Shown: positions 48,120-59,566, counted from the first letter of the stretch. The stretch is 64,000 nt of DNA from Flavobacteriaceae bacterium (GCA_018401115.1 JAGYKX010000006.1:89783-153782); one strand, 5' to 3'. Numbers and translations: made by a program. The notes: generated by a model from the letters alone, not told the origin.

Positions 48120-50738
48120 TTAGTGAGATGCGTTTTTACCGCTGATCAGTTTTTTAATCTCTTCTAATTTTATGAGTGCCGCAACAGGGGTTAAACTATT
48201 AATGTCTAGGTCTAAGATTTCTTCTTTGATTTGCTCTAAAATAGGGTCGTCTAGTTTAAAAATACTGAGTTGCATGTCTGCAGGGATCTCTTGAAGTTTT
48301 CCAGTGAGTTGCTCACTGCTATGGCTCTTTTCTAGCTTTTTCAGAATACTATTGGCTTTTTCAAGCACTTCCTTAGGCATTCCAGCCATTTTAGCCACAT
48401 GAATTCCAAAACTATGCGCACTACCTCCAGGACTTAATGTCCTGATAAAAAGTACCGTGTCTTTTAATTCCTTTACGGCCACATTAAAGTTTTTAATTCG
48501 ATCAAAACTAGCACTCATCTCATTGAGTTCGTGGTAATGTGTGGCAAAAAGGGTTTTGGCTTTGGAGCTATGTTGGTGCAAATATTCCGTGATGGCCCAA
48601 GCAATAGAGATACCGTCATAGGTACTTGTTCCTCTACCAATTTCATCTAAAAGCACTAGGCTTCTCTCAGATAAGTTATTCAGGATACTAGCGGTTTCGT
48701 TCATTTCTACCATAAAGGTAGAAGCACCCTGACTAATATTGTCAGAGGCACCTACTCGGGTAAAAATTTTATCTATTACACCTATTTTGGCTTCAGATGC
48801 TGGCACAAAAGAGCCCATCTGCGCCATAAGCACGACCAAAGCGGTTTGTCTTAATAAGGCAGACTTACCACTCATATTAGGTCCAGTGATCATAATGATT
48901 TGTTGGCTTTCTCTGTCTAGGAAAAGATCGTTAGCCACATATTTTTCATCGACCGCTAATTGCTGTTCTATAACAGGGTGTCTAGCACCTTTAAGGTCTA
49001 GTGTGAATCCTTGGTCTAAATGTGGAAGGCAATAATTTTGTTCTCGAGCCAAAATACTGAAACCACATAGGCAGTCTAAAGTAGCCACCTGATGCGCATT
49101 TTTTTGAACGGCTAAAATATAGGCTTGTGCTGTAGAGACTAATTGGTCAAAAAGTTGCTGCTCAATACTTAAAATTTCTTCTTGAGCGCCTAGTATTTTT
49201 GTTTCGTATGTTTTGAGTTCTTCTGTAATATAGCGCTCTGCATTGACTAAGGTTTGTTTTCTAATCCAATCTTCAGGCACCTTGTCCTTATGGGTATTTC
49301 TCACTTCTATATAATAACCAAACACATTGTTAGAAGCAATTTTTAAGCTGCTAATCCCGGTACGTTCCGTTTCTCTAACGAGCATGGCGTCTAAATGTTT
49401 TTTCCCTGCGCTAGATAGGTCTCGTAATTCATCTAAAGCTTCGTGATACCCTGGGGCAATAGTGGTGCCTTTTCCAATTACAACAGGTGCTTCTTCTGCA
49501 AGGCATGCCATAATGGATTGGGTAAACTGTTGCAAGGGGTCTATTCCCTCTGCCAAATGTGCTAAAGCTTTTTGATCTGACGAGGCTGCGAGTGATTTAA
49601 TGGGGCCAAGGGCTAAAAGAGTATTTTTTAACTGCACCATCTCTCTAGGGCTTATCTTGGTGGTGGCTACCTTAGAGATAAGCCTTTCTAAGTCACCAAT
49701 ACTTTTTAAGGATTGCTCAAATCGCTGTTCTAATGTTGCATTTTCTTGCAAATAAGATACAATCTGGTGTCTGGATTCAATAGAATTTTGATCTTTTAAA
49801 GGAAGGGCTAGCCATCTTTTTAGTAGCCGCCCACCCATAGGAGTTGTGGTTTTGTCTATGACTTCTAATAGACTAATGCCGTCTGGCGCGTTGGATTGAA
49901 AAAGCTCTAAATTTTTAATCGTAAAACGATCCATCCATACATAAGCGTCTGCTGCAATTCTGTTGAGACGGCTTATATGACTCAATTTGTCATGTCTTGT
50001 TTCAGACAAATAATGTAGTACGACTCCCGCAGCTACAATACCTAAGGGTAAATTTTCTACGCCAAAACCAGCCAGTGTTTTTGTATTGAATTGTTTGTTG
50101 AGGCTTTCTTTGGCATAATGCTCTTGAAAGACCCAATCCTCTACAAAAAAGTAATGCCAATGACCGCCAAAAGAGGCTTGTATGTTTTTTCTTTCTGGTT
50201 TGGATACCAATACTTCAGAAGGAGAAAAATTTTGTAACAGTTTGTCAATATATTCTTCGGTACCTTGTGCACATAAAAACTCCCCAGTACTAATGTCTAA
50301 AAAAGCCAACCCAAATTCCTTATTGGTTTTATGAAGTGCCGCAAGGAAATTGTTGGACTTGGCAGAGAGAATGTCGTCATTGAATGCCACTCCAGGTGTA
50401 ATGAGTTCGGTAACCCCTCTTTTGACTATAGTTTTGGTTTGCTTAGGGTCTTCTAGTTGGTCGCAAATGGCCACCCTTTCCCCAGCTTTTACGAGTTTTG
50501 GTAAATAGGTGTTTAGGGAGTGGTGGGGGAAACCAGCCAATTCAGTTTTGTCTCCCCCATTGTTTCTATGGGTGAGTACAATCCCTAAAATTCTCGCTGC
50601 TTTAATAGCGTCTACTCCAAAAGTCTCATAGAAATCACCTACCCTAAAAAGCAGTAAAGCGTCGGGGTATTTGGTTTTAATTCCATTGTATTGTTTCATC
50701 AATGGACTAATTTTTTTAGGTGTTTCTGTTGGTTTCAA
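48120..50738 (-). CDS. mutS: DNA mismatch repair protein MutS
   Basis: N-terminal LLLFRVGDFYETFGVDA; GPNMSGKSALLRQ; LLDEIGRGTSTYDGISIA. Confidence 0.97.
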   Translation of the reverse strand: MKPTETPKKISPLMKQYNGIKTKYPDALLLFRVGDFYETFGVDAIKAARILGIVLTHRNNGGDKTELAGFPHHSLNTYLPKLVKAGERVAICDQLEDPKQTKTIVKRGVTELITPGVAFNDDILSAKSNNFLAALHKTNKEFGLAFLDISTGEFLCAQGTEEYIDKLLQNFSPSEVLVSKPERKNIQASFGGHWHYFFVEDWVFQEHYAKESLNKQFNTKTLAGFGVENLPLGIVAAGVVLHYLSETRHDKLSHISRLNRIAADAYVWMDRFTIKNLELFQSNAPDGISLLEVIDKTTTPMGGRLLKRWLALPLKDQNSIESRHQIVSYLQENATLEQRFEQSLKSIGDLERLISKVATTKISPREMVQLKNTLLALGPIKSLAASSDQKALAHLAEGIDPLQQFTQSIMACLAEEAPVVIGKGTTIAPGYHEALDELRDLSSAGKKHLDAMLVRETERTGISSLKIASNNVFGYYIEVRNTHKDKVPEDWIRKQTLVNAERYITEELKTYETKILGAQEEILSIEQQLFDQLVSTAQAYILAVQKNAHQVATLDCLCGFSILAREQNYCLPHLDQGFTLDLKGARHPVIEQQLAVDEKYVANDLFLDRESQQIIMITGPNMSGKSALLRQTALVVLMAQMGSFVPASEAKIGVIDKIFTRVGASDNISQGASTFMVEMNETASILNNLSERSLVLLDEIGRGTSTYDGISIAWAITEYLHQHSSKAKTLFATHYHELNEMSASFDRIKNFNVAVKELKDTVLFIRTLSPGGSAHSFGIHVAKMAGMPKEVLEKANSILKKLEKSHSSEQLTGKLQEIPADMQLSIFKLDDPILEQIKEEILDLDINSLTPVAALIKLEEIKKLISGKNASH

Positions 50739-50856
50739 AAGCGATTAAATTAGTGTATTTTTGACCCTTTAAATATACAAGCAATGTACTATTTTCCCTT
50801 GCTTTAGAAAACATTTGTTAATATCTAAAGGGGTTTATAGGATAAAAAAACTCAAA

Positions 50857-51390
50857 ATGCAGAAAACACCTAATGAAGCTTTAGAAAGATTAGATGTCGC
50901 TGGATTTAAAGCTGCGCATAAAACACCTTTGATATTAGTACTAGATAATATTAGAAGCCTCAATAATATTGGGTCTGTCTTTAGAACAGCAGACGCATTT
51001 TTAGTCTCTAAAATTTACCTCTGTGGCATAACAGCTAAGCCACCTCACAAAGACATTAATAAGACTGCTTTGGGGGCAACGGATACGGTAGATTGGGAAT
51101 ACAGGGAAAGCACCTTGGAATTGGTCAAAGAGTTGCAGTCTCAGTTTATAGCAGTGTGGTCTGTGGAGCAAGCAGAAGGGGCTACTTTTCTAGATCAAAT
51201 GACTTTGGCACCACAAAAAACCTATGCACTTATTTTTGGTAATGAGGTGAAAGGGGTACAGCAAACAGTGGTTAATGCGAGTGATGGTGTGGTGGAAATT
51301 CCTCAATTTGGCACTAAGCACTCATTGAATATCTCTGTAAGTGCTGGCGTGGTGGTATGGGACTTTTGGAAAAAGTTATCGGCTTTTTAA
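50857..51390 (+). CDS. TrmH/SpoU-family RNA 2'-O-methyltransferase
   Basis: VLDNIRSLNNIGSVFRTADAF, IFGNEVKGV and IPQFGTKHSLNISVSAGVV; likely start ATG 50857. Confidence 0.92.
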   Translation: MQKTPNEALERLDVAGFKAAHKTPLILVLDNIRSLNNIGSVFRTADAFLVSKIYLCGITAKPPHKDINKTALGATDTVDWEYRESTLELVKELQSQFIAVWSVEQAEGATFLDQMTLAPQKTYALIFGNEVKGVQQTVVNASDGVVEIPQFGTKHSLNISVSAGVVVWDFWKKLSAF

Positions 51391-52524
51391 AAAGCCAAAT
51401 AAGGCTATTTTTTTAATAATCCATTGGTAATCTTCTGGATTATACACAAAATCCCGATCAGAAACATCTATGATAAGTTGTTGGTTTTGATGGTGTGTTT
51501 TAATAAAATCTAAATATCCTTGATTAATTTTCTCTAAGTATTCAGCGTCAATTGTTTTTTCGTAATCACGGCCTCTTTTAGCAATATTATCTAGTAAACG
51601 CTCCGTATTTTGATACAAGTAAATATAAGCATCTGGAACCTTAGCGTCTTTATACATAAAGCCAAATAATTTTCTGTACAAGGCGTATTCTTCCTTTCCA
51701 AGGGTGATTTGTGCAAAAATGAGCGACTTATAAATGTCGTAATCACTCACCATAAAGTTTTTGAATAGGTCCAGTTGAGAGGTGCTCTCAGTGTACTGCT
51801 GATATCTCTCAGCAAGAAAGGACATTTCTAAAGGAAAGGCATACCTGGCCTGATCTTCATAAAATTTAGGTAAAAACGGATTATCTGCAAAGCCCTCAAG
51901 TATTAATTTGGCATTAAAATCTTCAGATATCATTGAAGAAAGGGTTGTTTTACCAGCCCCAATATTTCCTTCTATAGCGATAAAGGTGAGCCCGCTGTCT
52001 AATAGATTCAGCGTTTTATTGAGTGCAATTTCAGTGCGCTCTAAACCAGTTAAATCTTCTGAAGCCTCTAGAATTGACTGTACTGATGTATTTAAAACAG
52101 GGTGTATGGCATTGGCCGCAATTTGAGCCAAAGGCACAAGTACAAAAGCCCGTTTTTCCATTTGTGGATGTGGCAATTGCAACCGTTCCTCTGAATGGGT
52201 TTCTGTGCCGTATAACAGTAGATCAATATCTATGGTTCTTGCGGCATAGCCTTCTTGTTCATAACGCTTTCTTCCCAAACTATTTTCTATCTCTAAAATA
52301 GTGTCTAACACTATTAATGGCGTTATAGAAACTTCAATAGACAAACAACAATTTAGAAAGTCCTCAGAATCAAAACCCCAAGCGGCAGTTTTATACACTG
52401 GAGAAATGGCTATAATACTTCCCAGCCTATCCTCTAAAAGATATACGGCTTTCTGAAGCATTAATGCTTTATTTCCAAGGTTACTGCCCAATGATAAATG
52501 GGCGATTTGGGTATTTTTTTTCAT
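51376..52524 (-). CDS. folK: FolK (HPPK) fused to deoxynucleoside kinase
   Basis: N: LSLGSNLGNK...AARTIDIDLLLYG...PHPQMEKRAFVL; C: FIAIEGNIGAGKTTL...ERYQQY. Confidence 0.92.
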   Translation of the reverse strand: MKKNTQIAHLSLGSNLGNKALMLQKAVYLLEDRLGSIIAISPVYKTAAWGFDSEDFLNCCLSIEVSITPLIVLDTILEIENSLGRKRYEQEGYAARTIDIDLLLYGTETHSEERLQLPHPQMEKRAFVLVPLAQIAANAIHPVLNTSVQSILEASEDLTGLERTEIALNKTLNLLDSGLTFIAIEGNIGAGKTTLSSMISEDFNAKLILEGFADNPFLPKFYEDQARYAFPLEMSFLAERYQQYTESTSQLDLFKNFMVSDYDIYKSLIFAQITLGKEEYALYRKLFGFMYKDAKVPDAYIYLYQNTERLLDNIAKRGRDYEKTIDAEYLEKINQGYLDFIKTHHQNQQLIIDVSDRDFVYNPEDYQWIIKKIALFGFLKSR

Positions 52525-52587
52525 GAGAAAACAAAGTAACAAAAGAATTTAAGAATCGGTATCTTTGTTTTTATAAAAGATTGTGCT

Positions 52588-54348
52588 ATGACTTTTTTAA
52601 GAAATTTCTTTGCCTCGTGTTTGGGGACTTTAGTGGCCTTTGGAGTGGCTTTTTTTATGTTCTTCTCTATCATAACTGCCTTGTCAGATATGGAGCCTCA
52701 GACTGTGATTGGAAACAAAGTAGTATTGGAATTAGATTTTCAAGGATCTGTAAAGGATAGGATCGCAGACCAAAGCCAAGATCCTTTTGGTGCATTTGGC
52801 AACCCACAAATGGGACTTGATCAGATTTTATTGGCCATTGAAGTGGCTAAAGAAGACTCTAGGGTTCAGGGGATAAGCATTAGAAATGCGTATTTCATAG
52901 CAGGTTGGTCTCAGGTGAAAGCGATTAGAGATGCCTTGTCGGATTTTAAAGCTTCCGGAAAAAAGGTTTTTTCTTACGCAGAATTTTACGACCAGAAAGA
53001 TTATTACTTGGCCTCTGTAGCAGATTCAATATTCCTTACTCCAACTGGAATTGTAGGGCTAAATGGCTTGAGTTCAGAAGTGCTCTACCTCAAAGATTTT
53101 CAAGAAAAATCTGGAATAAAAATGGAAGTCATTAGGCATGGTAAATACAAAAGCGCTGTAGAGCCTTATTTGGAAAATGAGATGAGCGTGGCTCAAAAAA
53201 CACAACTTACGGAATTGTTAGATGGACTTTGGCAAGTAATGGCTCAAGACATAGCTCATGACAGAAACATGACTTTAGAACAACTCAATCGGTATGTGGA
53301 AATTATGGGTGCAGCAAGTCCGTCAAAAGCACTAGAGAACGGGTTTATAGATGGTTTATTATATGAGGATGAGTACGATTTGGCGCTTAAAAAAGCTTTT
53401 GATTTACCCCTTCCAAATAAGCCTAAAACAGTTGCATTAAGAGATTATATTCGACATTCAGCTACCAAACGTCCCTATAGCTCAAAAGAAAATATCGCGG
53501 TGGTTTACGCCCAGGGAGAGATTATATATGGTCAAGGGAATGCAGATTATATTGGGCAAGAGCTCACTATAGAAGGCATTGAGGCGGCCGTTGAAAACAG
53601 CACGGTTAAGGCCATAGTTCTCAGGGTGAATTCTCCAGGAGGGAGTGCGTTGGTTTCAGACCTTATTTGGCATGCTATTGAAAAAGCAAAAGCAGTGAAA
53701 CCAGTAGTGGTTTCTATGGGAGATGTGGCCGCCTCTGGCGGATACTACATTGCTGCTGGCGCAAACAAAATATTTGCTTCTCCTGCTACAATCACAGGCT
53801 CTATTGGTGTTTTTGGGGTATTGCCCAATATGTCTCAATTGGCAAAAGAGTGGGGGGTGAACGCCCAAGAAGTGGCCACCCACGACAACGGTGCTACATA
53901 TTCCGTATTTAGCCCTATGTCTAATAAGTTCAGAGCACTCACAGTTCAAAGTATAGAAGACACCTACCAGACTTTTTTAAGTAGGGTGAGCTCCGGTAGG
54001 GGTATGACTCTGGATGAGGTAGACGCCCTTGCCCAAGGAAGGGTTTGGACTGCACAGGCGGCCTTAGCTGGAGGGCTTATAGATGGTATAGGAGACTTGG
54101 ATATGGCTATAGAGCAAGCGGCTTTACTAGGGGGAGCATCTGATTATGGTATTAGAAATTACCCAAAATATAAGTCTCCGTTTGAACAGTTAATAGAAGA
54201 CCTGTCGGGCGTGAGGACAACTATCAAAGCATTTTCCTCCTTGTCTGACAATCAATTAGATGCTGCTGGTTTTTTGAAATCAGTACGTCAGCGATTAAAA
54301 CAAGAAGGCATACAGGCAAGAATGCCCTTTGCTTTAGAGATTAAATAG
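52588..54348 (+). CDS. sppA: Signal peptide peptidase SppA, 67K type
   Basis: LRVNSPGGSALVSDLIW, GDVAASGGYYIAAGANKIFA and GSIGVFG; two protease domains. Confidence 0.95.
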   Translation: MTFLRNFFASCLGTLVAFGVAFFMFFSIITALSDMEPQTVIGNKVVLELDFQGSVKDRIADQSQDPFGAFGNPQMGLDQILLAIEVAKEDSRVQGISIRNAYFIAGWSQVKAIRDALSDFKASGKKVFSYAEFYDQKDYYLASVADSIFLTPTGIVGLNGLSSEVLYLKDFQEKSGIKMEVIRHGKYKSAVEPYLENEMSVAQKTQLTELLDGLWQVMAQDIAHDRNMTLEQLNRYVEIMGAASPSKALENGFIDGLLYEDEYDLALKKAFDLPLPNKPKTVALRDYIRHSATKRPYSSKENIAVVYAQGEIIYGQGNADYIGQELTIEGIEAAVENSTVKAIVLRVNSPGGSALVSDLIWHAIEKAKAVKPVVVSMGDVAASGGYYIAAGANKIFASPATITGSIGVFGVLPNMSQLAKEWGVNAQEVATHDNGATYSVFSPMSNKFRALTVQSIEDTYQTFLSRVSSGRGMTLDEVDALAQGRVWTAQAALAGGLIDGIGDLDMAIEQAALLGGASDYGIRNYPKYKSPFEQLIEDLSGVRTTIKAFSSLSDNQLDAAGFLKSVRQRLKQEGIQARMPFALEIK

Positions 54349-54421
54349 TATTAATTAGCTATTGTATTTATTTCCAAGGGGGATATTTATTACAACTGGA
54401 CCTATAAGGCATTTTTTATAA

Positions 54422-55150
54422 ATGAAACAAGAAGGGGTATTTGTATTAGAAGGGAAACAAAAAGCGCATGCGCAAAAAATATACCTTTTGTTAGGGGCGC
54501 TATTTATTACATCTTTGGTGGTGTCTAATTTAATTTTTCAGAAATTTTTCTCTTGGCAACCTTTTGGAGACATTAACCTTTTTGGCGTGCCTTTGTTTCA
54601 GGTTTCCGTGGGTATTTTACCCTATCCCATTACTTTTTTGATCACAGACTTGATCTCTGAAATCTACGGAGCCAAAAAGGCTAATGCTATAGTGGGTGCT
54701 GGAATATTTGCCTCAGTATTTTCTATGGGTATAATATTGCTAGCCAATCAGGTACCTGCCATGGAAACATCTCCTGTAGATAATGTTGTTTTTGGCAAAG
54801 TTTTTGCCCTTTCTCCAGTAGCTGTTTTGGCTTCAATGTTGGCTTATTTAGCGGCACAATACATTGATATAAGTCTTTATCATTTTTGGAAAAAATTGAC
54901 GGCAGGAAAACATTTGTGGTTACGCAATAATTTTTCCACTTTTTTATCCCAATTTGCAGACACATTTTTAGTAGTGTTACTGTTGTGTGTATTTGATATT
55001 TTGCCCTGGGATTTATTTTTGGGATTGGTCGCTAGTGGCTTTATTTTTAAAGTGATTGTAGCGGCTTTAGACACTCCTTTTTTATATCTTTTTGTCGGTA
55101 TTTTTAGAAAAAAATTTAATTTGCCCCAGGGCGGTGAGATCACTTGGTAA
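54422..55150 (+). CDS. Queuosine precursor transporter (YhhQ/VUT family)
   Basis: Polytopic; VGILPYPITFLITDLISEIYGAKKA; QFADTFLVV. Confidence 0.88.
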   Translation: MKQEGVFVLEGKQKAHAQKIYLLLGALFITSLVVSNLIFQKFFSWQPFGDINLFGVPLFQVSVGILPYPITFLITDLISEIYGAKKANAIVGAGIFASVFSMGIILLANQVPAMETSPVDNVVFGKVFALSPVAVLASMLAYLAAQYIDISLYHFWKKLTAGKHLWLRNNFSTFLSQFADTFLVVLLLCVFDILPWDLFLGLVASGFIFKVIVAALDTPFLYLFVGIFRKKFNLPQGGEITW

Positions 55151-55202
55151 AAAGTTCTTTGGCGTAATTTTAAGGTTCTTTAAATTAAAACACCAATTTT
55201 GG

Positions 55203-55994
55203 TTAAAATGAAAGCTTCACTATAAACCCTTCATGGCTTCGCACATTAAAAACCCGCTGGTCTTCAAAAATTAAATACTGGCCCTTTATGCCGCTGAGCT
55301 TACCACTAAATGAGGGGGTTTTAGCTAGGTTTGTAGACTGTACTTTTTTAGGGTATTGGCTCACAGGAAAGTTCATATGTTGTTCTTTGCTTTGATCTAA
55401 AAAATAAGGCAGTGCTTCCTGAGGAATGTATTGTTTTAGTTGGTCTCTTACGGCGGTGAGATCTTCATCTTGGGTTTGACCAGTAAGCATTTTCCTCCAG
55501 TTTGTTTTGTCTGCTACATGATCCTTTAAGGCTACTTCCGTAATTCCTGCGAGGTACCTGTTAGGTGCTTCCAAAATTTCTATAGCTTCGTGCGCGCCTT
55601 GGTCAATCCATCGAGTGGGTATTTGTGATCCTCTAGTTACCCCAACTTTTAAGTGGCTGGAGTTGGCCAAATATACAATATGGGGTTGTAATTGAACCTT
55701 CTGCTCATAGGCCAAATCTCGGTCTTCTATGCCCAAATGTGCCTTACTCAATTCTGGTCGCATGATCCAATCTCCGGCTTGGGGGGTGTCAAAAAAACAA
55801 TTTTTACAGAATCCTTGTCTAAAAATAACTTTGTCTTCATGGCAGTTTAAACATTCATAGCCTTGAAAGTCTATGTTTATCTCCCTTCCTAGAAGGGTAT
55901 TGAGGTGCACAAAATCTTCTTTAAAAACTAAATAATACTGAATTGGAGTGCCCAATTCTGTTTGCATTTTTTTTAAAACACCCTGGTATGTCAT
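55203..55994 (-). CDS. DUF2797 domain-containing protein
   Basis: CLNCHEDKVIFRQGFCKNCFF; HIVYLANSSHLKVGVTRGSQIPTRWIDQGAHEAI. Confidence 0.85.
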   Translation of the reverse strand: MTYQGVLKKMQTELGTPIQYYLVFKEDFVHLNTLLGREINIDFQGYECLNCHEDKVIFRQGFCKNCFFDTPQAGDWIMRPELSKAHLGIEDRDLAYEQKVQLQPHIVYLANSSHLKVGVTRGSQIPTRWIDQGAHEAIEILEAPNRYLAGITEVALKDHVADKTNWRKMLTGQTQDEDLTAVRDQLKQYIPQEALPYFLDQSKEQHMNFPVSQYPKKVQSTNLAKTPSFSGKLSGIKGQYLIFEDQRVFNVRSHEGFIVKLSF

Positions 55995-56072
55995 CTTTGT
56001 TTAAAACTGCTTTGCGGTTGGTGAAAACCAAATTAAAACCTATTTTTAAGCAAGCTACAAAATATAGTCTAC

Positions 56073-57581
56073 ATGTCCATACCAATCATTAATACAGTAG
56101 CCTCTTGGCTGCTTAAAAAGAGGCTACACCAGATTGAGTTTTTTTTAAAGTACCCTATTGAGGTGCAAGATGAATTGCTCATGGGATTGGTGGTATTTGC
56201 CAAAGACACTGAAATGGGTAAGAATTATGACTTTAGTTCTATTCAAAACTATGCAGACTTTGCCTCTCGTGTGCCTATAACCAACTATGAATGCATGGAG
56301 CATTTAATAGATCAAGCCAGGCGTGGTTCCGCCAATTTATTTTGGCCTACCCCAATCAAATGGTTTGCTAAGAGTAGCGGAACAACCAATGCCAAAAGTA
56401 AGTTTATTCCAGTAAGTCAAGAGTCTTTGGAAGATTGTCATTATAAGTCTAGTAAAGACCTTTTGTCTATTTATCTCAATAATAATGAGAATTCTCAATT
56501 GTTTACGGGGAAAAGTTTGCGCTTGGGTGGCTCAAAGGAATTGTATGAATCTCATGGCAGTGTTTTTGGAGATCTTTCTGCCATACTAATAGATAATATG
56601 CCTTTTTGGGCTGAATTTAGCTCTACACCCTCTAATAAAGTTTCCTTAATGCCTGATTGGAATACCAAACTGGCTGCGGTAATTGCAGAGACCTCTAAAG
56701 AAAATGTCACCAGTATGGCTGGGGTGCCGTCTTGGATGTTGGTGCTTTTAAATGAGCTTTTAGACACTACTGGGAACGATCATTTATTTCAGGTTTGGGA
56801 CCAACTGGAGGTGTATTTTCACGGAGGGGTAAGTTTTAGTCCTTATAAAGAGCAATTTAAAAAGCTACTTCCCAGAAAATCTTTCAATTATTACGAAATA
56901 TACAATGCTTCTGAAGGTTTTTTTGCCATCCAAGACCGTAATAAAGCCTCTGATCTAATGCTTATGTTGGACTATGGCATTTTTTATGAGTTCATCCCAA
57001 TGAATGCCTATGGTAAAGAGGAGGAATATGCCATTCCATTGTCAGAAGTTACCCTTCACACAAATTACGCTATAGTGATCACTACCAATGCTGGATTGTG
57101 GCGCTATAAAGTTGGAGATACGGTTCGTTTTACCTCATTGAGTCCTTATAGAATTAAAATTACTGGAAGAACCCGGCACCATATTAATGTGTTTGGAGAA
57201 GAGCTTATCATTGAAAATGCAGAGGAAGCTTTGAAGATTGTTTGTAAAAAAACGAATGCGGAAATTATAGAGTATACGGCTGCGCCCATTTTCATGAAAG
57301 GTAAGGAAAAAGGGGGGCATGAATGGCTCATAGAATTTAGAACTCCTCCAGAAAATTTAGGTCATTTTACGGCCCTGCTAGACAATGCGTTAAAATCGCT
57401 CAATTCTGATTACGAAGCAAAGCGGTATAATAATATGACTCTAAATGAGCCTATAGTGCACAAGGCTAGGGCAGGACAATTTCATGATTGGTTGGCTGCA
57501 AAAGGCAAATTAGGCGGACAACACAAAATACCCAGACTTTCCAACTCTAGGCAATACCTGGAGGAGTTAATGGCCCCATAG
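56073..57581 (+). CDS. GH3 auxin-responsive promoter family protein (acyl-adenylating superfamily)
   Basis: WFAKSSGTTNAKSKFIPVS; YNASEGFFAIQD; YKVGDTVRFTSLSPYRIKITGR. Confidence 0.9.
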   Translation: MSIPIINTVASWLLKKRLHQIEFFLKYPIEVQDELLMGLVVFAKDTEMGKNYDFSSIQNYADFASRVPITNYECMEHLIDQARRGSANLFWPTPIKWFAKSSGTTNAKSKFIPVSQESLEDCHYKSSKDLLSIYLNNNENSQLFTGKSLRLGGSKELYESHGSVFGDLSAILIDNMPFWAEFSSTPSNKVSLMPDWNTKLAAVIAETSKENVTSMAGVPSWMLVLLNELLDTTGNDHLFQVWDQLEVYFHGGVSFSPYKEQFKKLLPRKSFNYYEIYNASEGFFAIQDRNKASDLMLMLDYGIFYEFIPMNAYGKEEEYAIPLSEVTLHTNYAIVITTNAGLWRYKVGDTVRFTSLSPYRIKITGRTRHHINVFGEELIIENAEEALKIVCKKTNAEIIEYTAAPIFMKGKEKGGHEWLIEFRTPPENLGHFTALLDNALKSLNSDYEAKRYNNMTLNEPIVHKARAGQFHDWLAAKGKLGGQHKIPRLSNSRQYLEELMAP

Positions 57582-57647
57582 GTCTTTTTCTTTGCCAGTT
57601 ATTATATGCAGATATGCAGTAAATTACTTCAAAGGGGGTGTGCTGCT

Positions 57648-58880
57648 TTAAGAAACCGCTTTTAAAGATTTGGCTGTTTCAAAGCTTAATTTTTTTTCTG
57701 CATAAGCTCTGTCTACTGTGAATTCCTTTTCCTCTGAACTTGGCAAGCTAAACATAGCGTCTGTAAAGACGGATTCACATAAGGACCTAAGCCCTCTAGC
57801 TCCTAGTTTGTATTCCAATGCTTTTTCAACCAAGAAGTCCAAGGCCTCATCTGTTACTTCTAAGGCAATATGGTCCATTTCAAAAAGCTTCTCATATTGT
57901 TTAATAATAGCGTTCTTTGGTTGGGTTAAGATGGCTCTTAGCGTTTTCTTGTCTAAAGGATTCATGTGAGTAAGCACAGGGAGTCTTCCAATAATCTCTG
58001 GAATTAAGCCAAAATCTTTAAGGTCTTTTGGGGTAATGTATTGGAGTATATTTTCATTGTCTAAACCTTCGTCTGCTTTAGAGGCACTGTATCCTACTGC
58101 TTGTAAGTTAAGTCTCTTGCTGATCTTTTTCTCTATACCGTCAAAAGCACCTCCAGCAATGAAGAGAATGTTTTCTGTATTTACTTCTATAAATTTTTGA
58201 TCTGGGTGCTTCCTGCCTCCTTTAGGCGGTACATTAACTGTAGTTCCTTCTAGTAGTTTAAGCAACCCTTGTTGTACGCCTTCTCCAGAAACGTCTCTGG
58301 TAATGGATGGGTTGTCACTTTTTCTAGCAATTTTATCTATTTCATCAATAAATACAATACCTCTTTCTGCTTTTTCTAGATCGTAATCTGCCGCCTGAAG
58401 AAGTCTTGTTAAAATACTCTCTACGTCTTCTCCTACATATCCCGCCTCTGTAAGCACTGTTGCGTCTACAATCGCTAGGGGTACATTTAGCATCTTGGCA
58501 ATAGTTTTTGCCATAAGCGTTTTTCCGGTCCCCGTTTGACCTACCATGATGATATTGGATTTTTGAATTTCCACATCGTCTTTAGTATCCAGTTGTAAGA
58601 GTCTTTTGTAGTGGTTGTACACCGCTACAGACAGCACTTTTTTGGTGCGGTCTTGACCAATGATAAATTGGTCTAAAAAGTCTTTAATTTCTATGGGCTT
58701 TTTTAAGGTAAGTTCCTCTGATAACTCATTTACATGGTCTTGTTTTGTCTCTTCAGCAACAATACCATTCGCTTGGGCTATACACCTGTCACATATGTGG
58801 GCGTCTATCCCTGCGATGAGTAGGTTGGTTTCTGGTTTTTTTCTACCACAAAAAGAACATTCAAGATTGTCTTTAGCCAT
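57648..58880 (-). CDS. clpX: ATP-dependent Clp protease ATP-binding subunit ClpX
   Basis: Zinc finger [10 protein letters not shown]...[29 protein letters not shown]. Confidence 0.97.
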   Translation of the reverse strand: MAKDNLECSFCGRKKPETNLLIAGIDAHICDRCIAQANGIVAEETKQDHVNELSEELTLKKPIEIKDFLDQFIIGQDRTKKVLSVAVYNHYKRLLQLDTKDDVEIQKSNIIMVGQTGTGKTLMAKTIAKMLNVPLAIVDATVLTEAGYVGEDVESILTRLLQAADYDLEKAERGIVFIDEIDKIARKSDNPSITRDVSGEGVQQGLLKLLEGTTVNVPPKGGRKHPDQKFIEVNTENILFIAGGAFDGIEKKISKRLNLQAVGYSASKADEGLDNENILQYITPKDLKDFGLIPEIIGRLPVLTHMNPLDKKTLRAILTQPKNAIIKQYEKLFEMDHIALEVTDEALDFLVEKALEYKLGARGLRSLCESVFTDAMFSLPSSEEKEFTVDRAYAEKKLSFETAKSLKAVS

Positions 58881-58885
58881 GTTGT

Positions 58886-59566
58886 TTATTTTTTATCTCT
58901 CGATAATATTTCATCTATCATTCCATAAGATTTAGCTTGTTCCGCCTTCATCCAGTAGTCACGGTCTGAATCCTGATACACCTTATCAAAGGTTTGTCCT
59001 GAGTGATTGGAAATAATAGTGTATAATTCGTCTTTTATTTTCAACACTTCTTTAGCGGCAATTTCAATGTCACTTGCCTGTCCCTGAGCACCTGATAATG
59101 GTTGGTGGATCATAACCCTTGAGTGAGTGAGTCCAGATCTTTTTCCTTTCTCTCCAGCACACAGTAACACAGCGGCCATAGAGGCTGCTATACCGGTACA
59201 TATAGTCGCTACATCTGGTTTAATAAACTGCATGGTGTCGTAAATTCCCAAACCAGCATATACACTTCCTCCTGGGGAGTTAATGTATATCTGAATATCC
59301 TTAGCCGCGTCTGCACTTTCTAAGAATAACAATTGCGCCTGAACTATATTGGCTACTTGGTCATTAATTCCTGTTCCTAAAAAAATAATGCGATCCATCA
59401 TTAATCTAGAAAAAACATCCATTGCAATTGCGTTTAGTTGTCTTTCTTCAATAATGTTAGGGGTCATTCCTACAGGATACATGCTGGTCATAATGGCGTC
59501 GTAATAGTTGCCATTTATTCCCTGATCCTTGATTGCAAAATCCTTAAATTCTTGTGCGTAATTCAT
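58886..59566 (-). CDS. clpP: ATP-dependent Clp protease proteolytic subunit ClpP
   Basis: [39 protein letters not shown] and [15 protein letters not shown]. Confidence 0.97.
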   Translation of the reverse strand: MNYAQEFKDFAIKDQGINGNYYDAIMTSMYPVGMTPNIIEERQLNAIAMDVFSRLMMDRIIFLGTGINDQVANIVQAQLLFLESADAAKDIQIYINSPGGSVYAGLGIYDTMQFIKPDVATICTGIAASMAAVLLCAGEKGKRSGLTHSRVMIHQPLSGAQGQASDIEIAAKEVLKIKDELYTIISNHSGQTFDKVYQDSDRDYWMKAEQAKSYGMIDEILSRDKK

